Part shown: positions 13,813 through 14,484 of the stretch, one piece after another
Layout of the letters: each line of letters begins with the position of its first letter
How positions within the stretch are numbered: position 1 is the first letter of the stretch
From: Beijerinckiaceae bacterium
Lineage (GTDB): Bacteria; Pseudomonadota; Alphaproteobacteria; Rhizobiales; Beijerinckiaceae
Assembly: GCA_947455285.1 (NCBI GenBank)
Contig: CANGOK010000048.1
Location: 1-14,484, forward strand
Reading direction: 5' to 3'
Length of the DNA: 14,484 bases
Notes under the pieces: model-generated
Database searches by the model: none
What the model saw: only the letters and a program-made list of their open reading frames with translations
Told to the model about the DNA's origin: nothing
Translations under genes and position numbers: made by a program

Positions 13813-14430
13813 TCATGGCCGCAGTGGCCGAACGGGGGAAATTGGGCTGCGAGGGGGCTCGCCCCGGGCCAATCGCGCCAATTCGCGGGTCGAGGGCACG
13901 CGCCTGCGTTCGTTGGCGGAGCCTTCCTCGTAACTCGCGAGATTTTCGATCATGAGATGGAGGCCTTTGCGCATGACCGCGACTTCTTCCACGCTCAGGC
14001 CTTCGACGGCCATGCCGTTGATCTCTTCGGCCAGCGGCACCAGCTTGTCGCGCAGGGCCCGGCCTTCGTCTGTCAGGAAGACATAGATGTTCTTGCGGTT
14101 GTCCGGTCGCCGTTGGCGCGTGATATAGCCAAGCTTTTCCATCGCGTGGAGGGCGGCGAACGCTGTCGGCTCCATCACGCCAGCCAATTCGCTCAGCTCG
14201 CGCTGTGTGAACCCCTCGCGAACCCACAGGATGCGCAGAAAGGTCCAGTGACCGGAGGCGACGCCGTGTTCAGCGAGGCGCATCTGAAGGCAGCGCCCAA
14301 GCCCTCTGCGCGCATCACGGACAAGATGGGCCAGCCGGTCGTCGGGCACCGCAGCATGCCAATCCAGTATGGCCTGGGTGACGCCGGGGCGCTGGGTTTC
14401 CGGGCGCTTCTGCTTCGAAGGGTCGCTCAT
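13813..14430 (-). CDS. MarR-family transcriptional regulator
   Basis: This 205-residue protein has a winged helix-turn-helix at about residues 60-125. The helices FTQRELSELAGVMEPTAFAALHAMEKLGYI form the HTH, and the charged wing RRPDNRKNIYVFLT (108-120) ends in the usual LTDEGRALRDKL. Dimerisation helices flank it at about 30-58 and 135-170. MarR proteins are usually repressors released by small phenolic or other ligands. The tail after residue 170 (Arg/Pro-rich, ending PRSPISPVRPLRP) is longer than the 140-160 residue norm and probably disordered. The ATG at 14430 has only a weak AAGAAG site upstream. It is the first gene of a two-gene unit with PCuAC. Whether it controls that gene, itself, or the catabolic genes cannot be read from the sequence. 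Confidence 0.92.
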   Translation of the reverse strand: MSDPSKQKRPETQRPGVTQAILDWHAAVPDDRLAHLVRDARRGLGRCLQMRLAEHGVASGHWTFLRILWVREGFTQRELSELAGVMEPTAFAALHAMEKLGYITRQRRPDNRKNIYVFLTDEGRALRDKLVPLAEEINGMAVEGLSVEEVAVMRKGLHLMIENLASYEEGSANERRRVPSTRELARLARGEPPRSPISPVRPLRP

Positions 14431-14461
14431 GGCTTCTTATAGACCGCCGGAAAGGGCAACG

Positions 14462-14477
14462 CGACCACAAAAGGTCG
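14462..14477. promoter_or_regulatory. Candidate operator upstream of the MarR gene
   Basis: CGACC at 14462-14466 and GGTCG at 14473-14477 form an inverted repeat with a 6-base A-rich spacer, about 30 bases upstream of the MarR start. A further GGTC repeat runs into the window end. MarR dimers commonly autoregulate from such palindromes. The symmetry is seen; the function is a guess, and the region is cut by the window edge. Confidence 0.25.
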
Positions 14478-14484
14478 GTCGGTA

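Noticed and set aside
13790..14227. Long in-frame extension of the PCuAC gene upstream to 14227
   Set aside because: It overlaps the MarR gene in another frame, would bury the signal peptide inside the protein, and is Arg/Pro-rich. The start at 13789 has a ribosome-binding site.

Overview
The window reads as high-GC alphaproteobacterial DNA, most likely from the Hyphomicrobiales. This is inferred from the GC-rich third codon positions, Shine-Dalgarno-led and tightly overlapping genes, and the gene families present; no rRNA or other taxonomic marker is present. It is densely coding. The longest stretch without a gene is about 160 bases (6408-6570), and I see no tRNA, rRNA, insertion sequence, integrase, CRISPR array or phage gene.

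Layout. (1) Positions 1-4283, + strand: a molybdenum hydroxylase locus of the xanthine dehydrogenase / CoxLMS family, in the order large subunit (5'-truncated by the window edge), [2Fe-2S] small subunit, FAD medium subunit, second complete large subunit. (2) Positions 4290-6407, - strand: a four-gene operon with every junction overlapping. In transcription order it holds a nitrile hydratase beta N-half protein, a beta C-half protein, a cobalt-type alpha subunit with a His-rich N-terminus, and a short-chain dehydrogenase (SDR). (3) Positions 6571-8311, + strand: dienelactone hydrolase, a small DUF6295-like protein and a glutathione S-transferase. (4) Positions 8370-11415, + strand: NitT/TauT-type ABC ATPase and permease (no binding protein in view), then two SDRs. 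(5) Positions 11455-13212, - strand: a thiamine-diphosphate enzyme of the benzoylformate decarboxylase / acetolactate synthase superfamily. (6) Positions 13316-14430, - strand: a periplasmic PCuAC copper chaperone downstream of a MarR regulator.

How it may work together (inference). Regions 1-5 hold the tool types of a catabolic island: uptake, Mo-dependent hydroxylation, nitrile or thiocyanate hydration, alcohol/ketone redox steps, lactone or ester hydrolysis, glutathione chemistry and ThDP-dependent C-C cleavage. No ring-cleavage oxygenase or CoA ligase is visible, so the substrate cannot be named; a nitrile-bearing or N-heterocyclic compound is the most economical guess. The copper chaperone and MarR gene at the right edge look like a separate unit.

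The points most worth following are the three-component, His-tagged Co-type nitrile hydratase fused by overlap to an SDR, the twin large subunits around one S-M pair, and the ThDP enzyme with a Pro in place of the first Gly of the cofactor motif.
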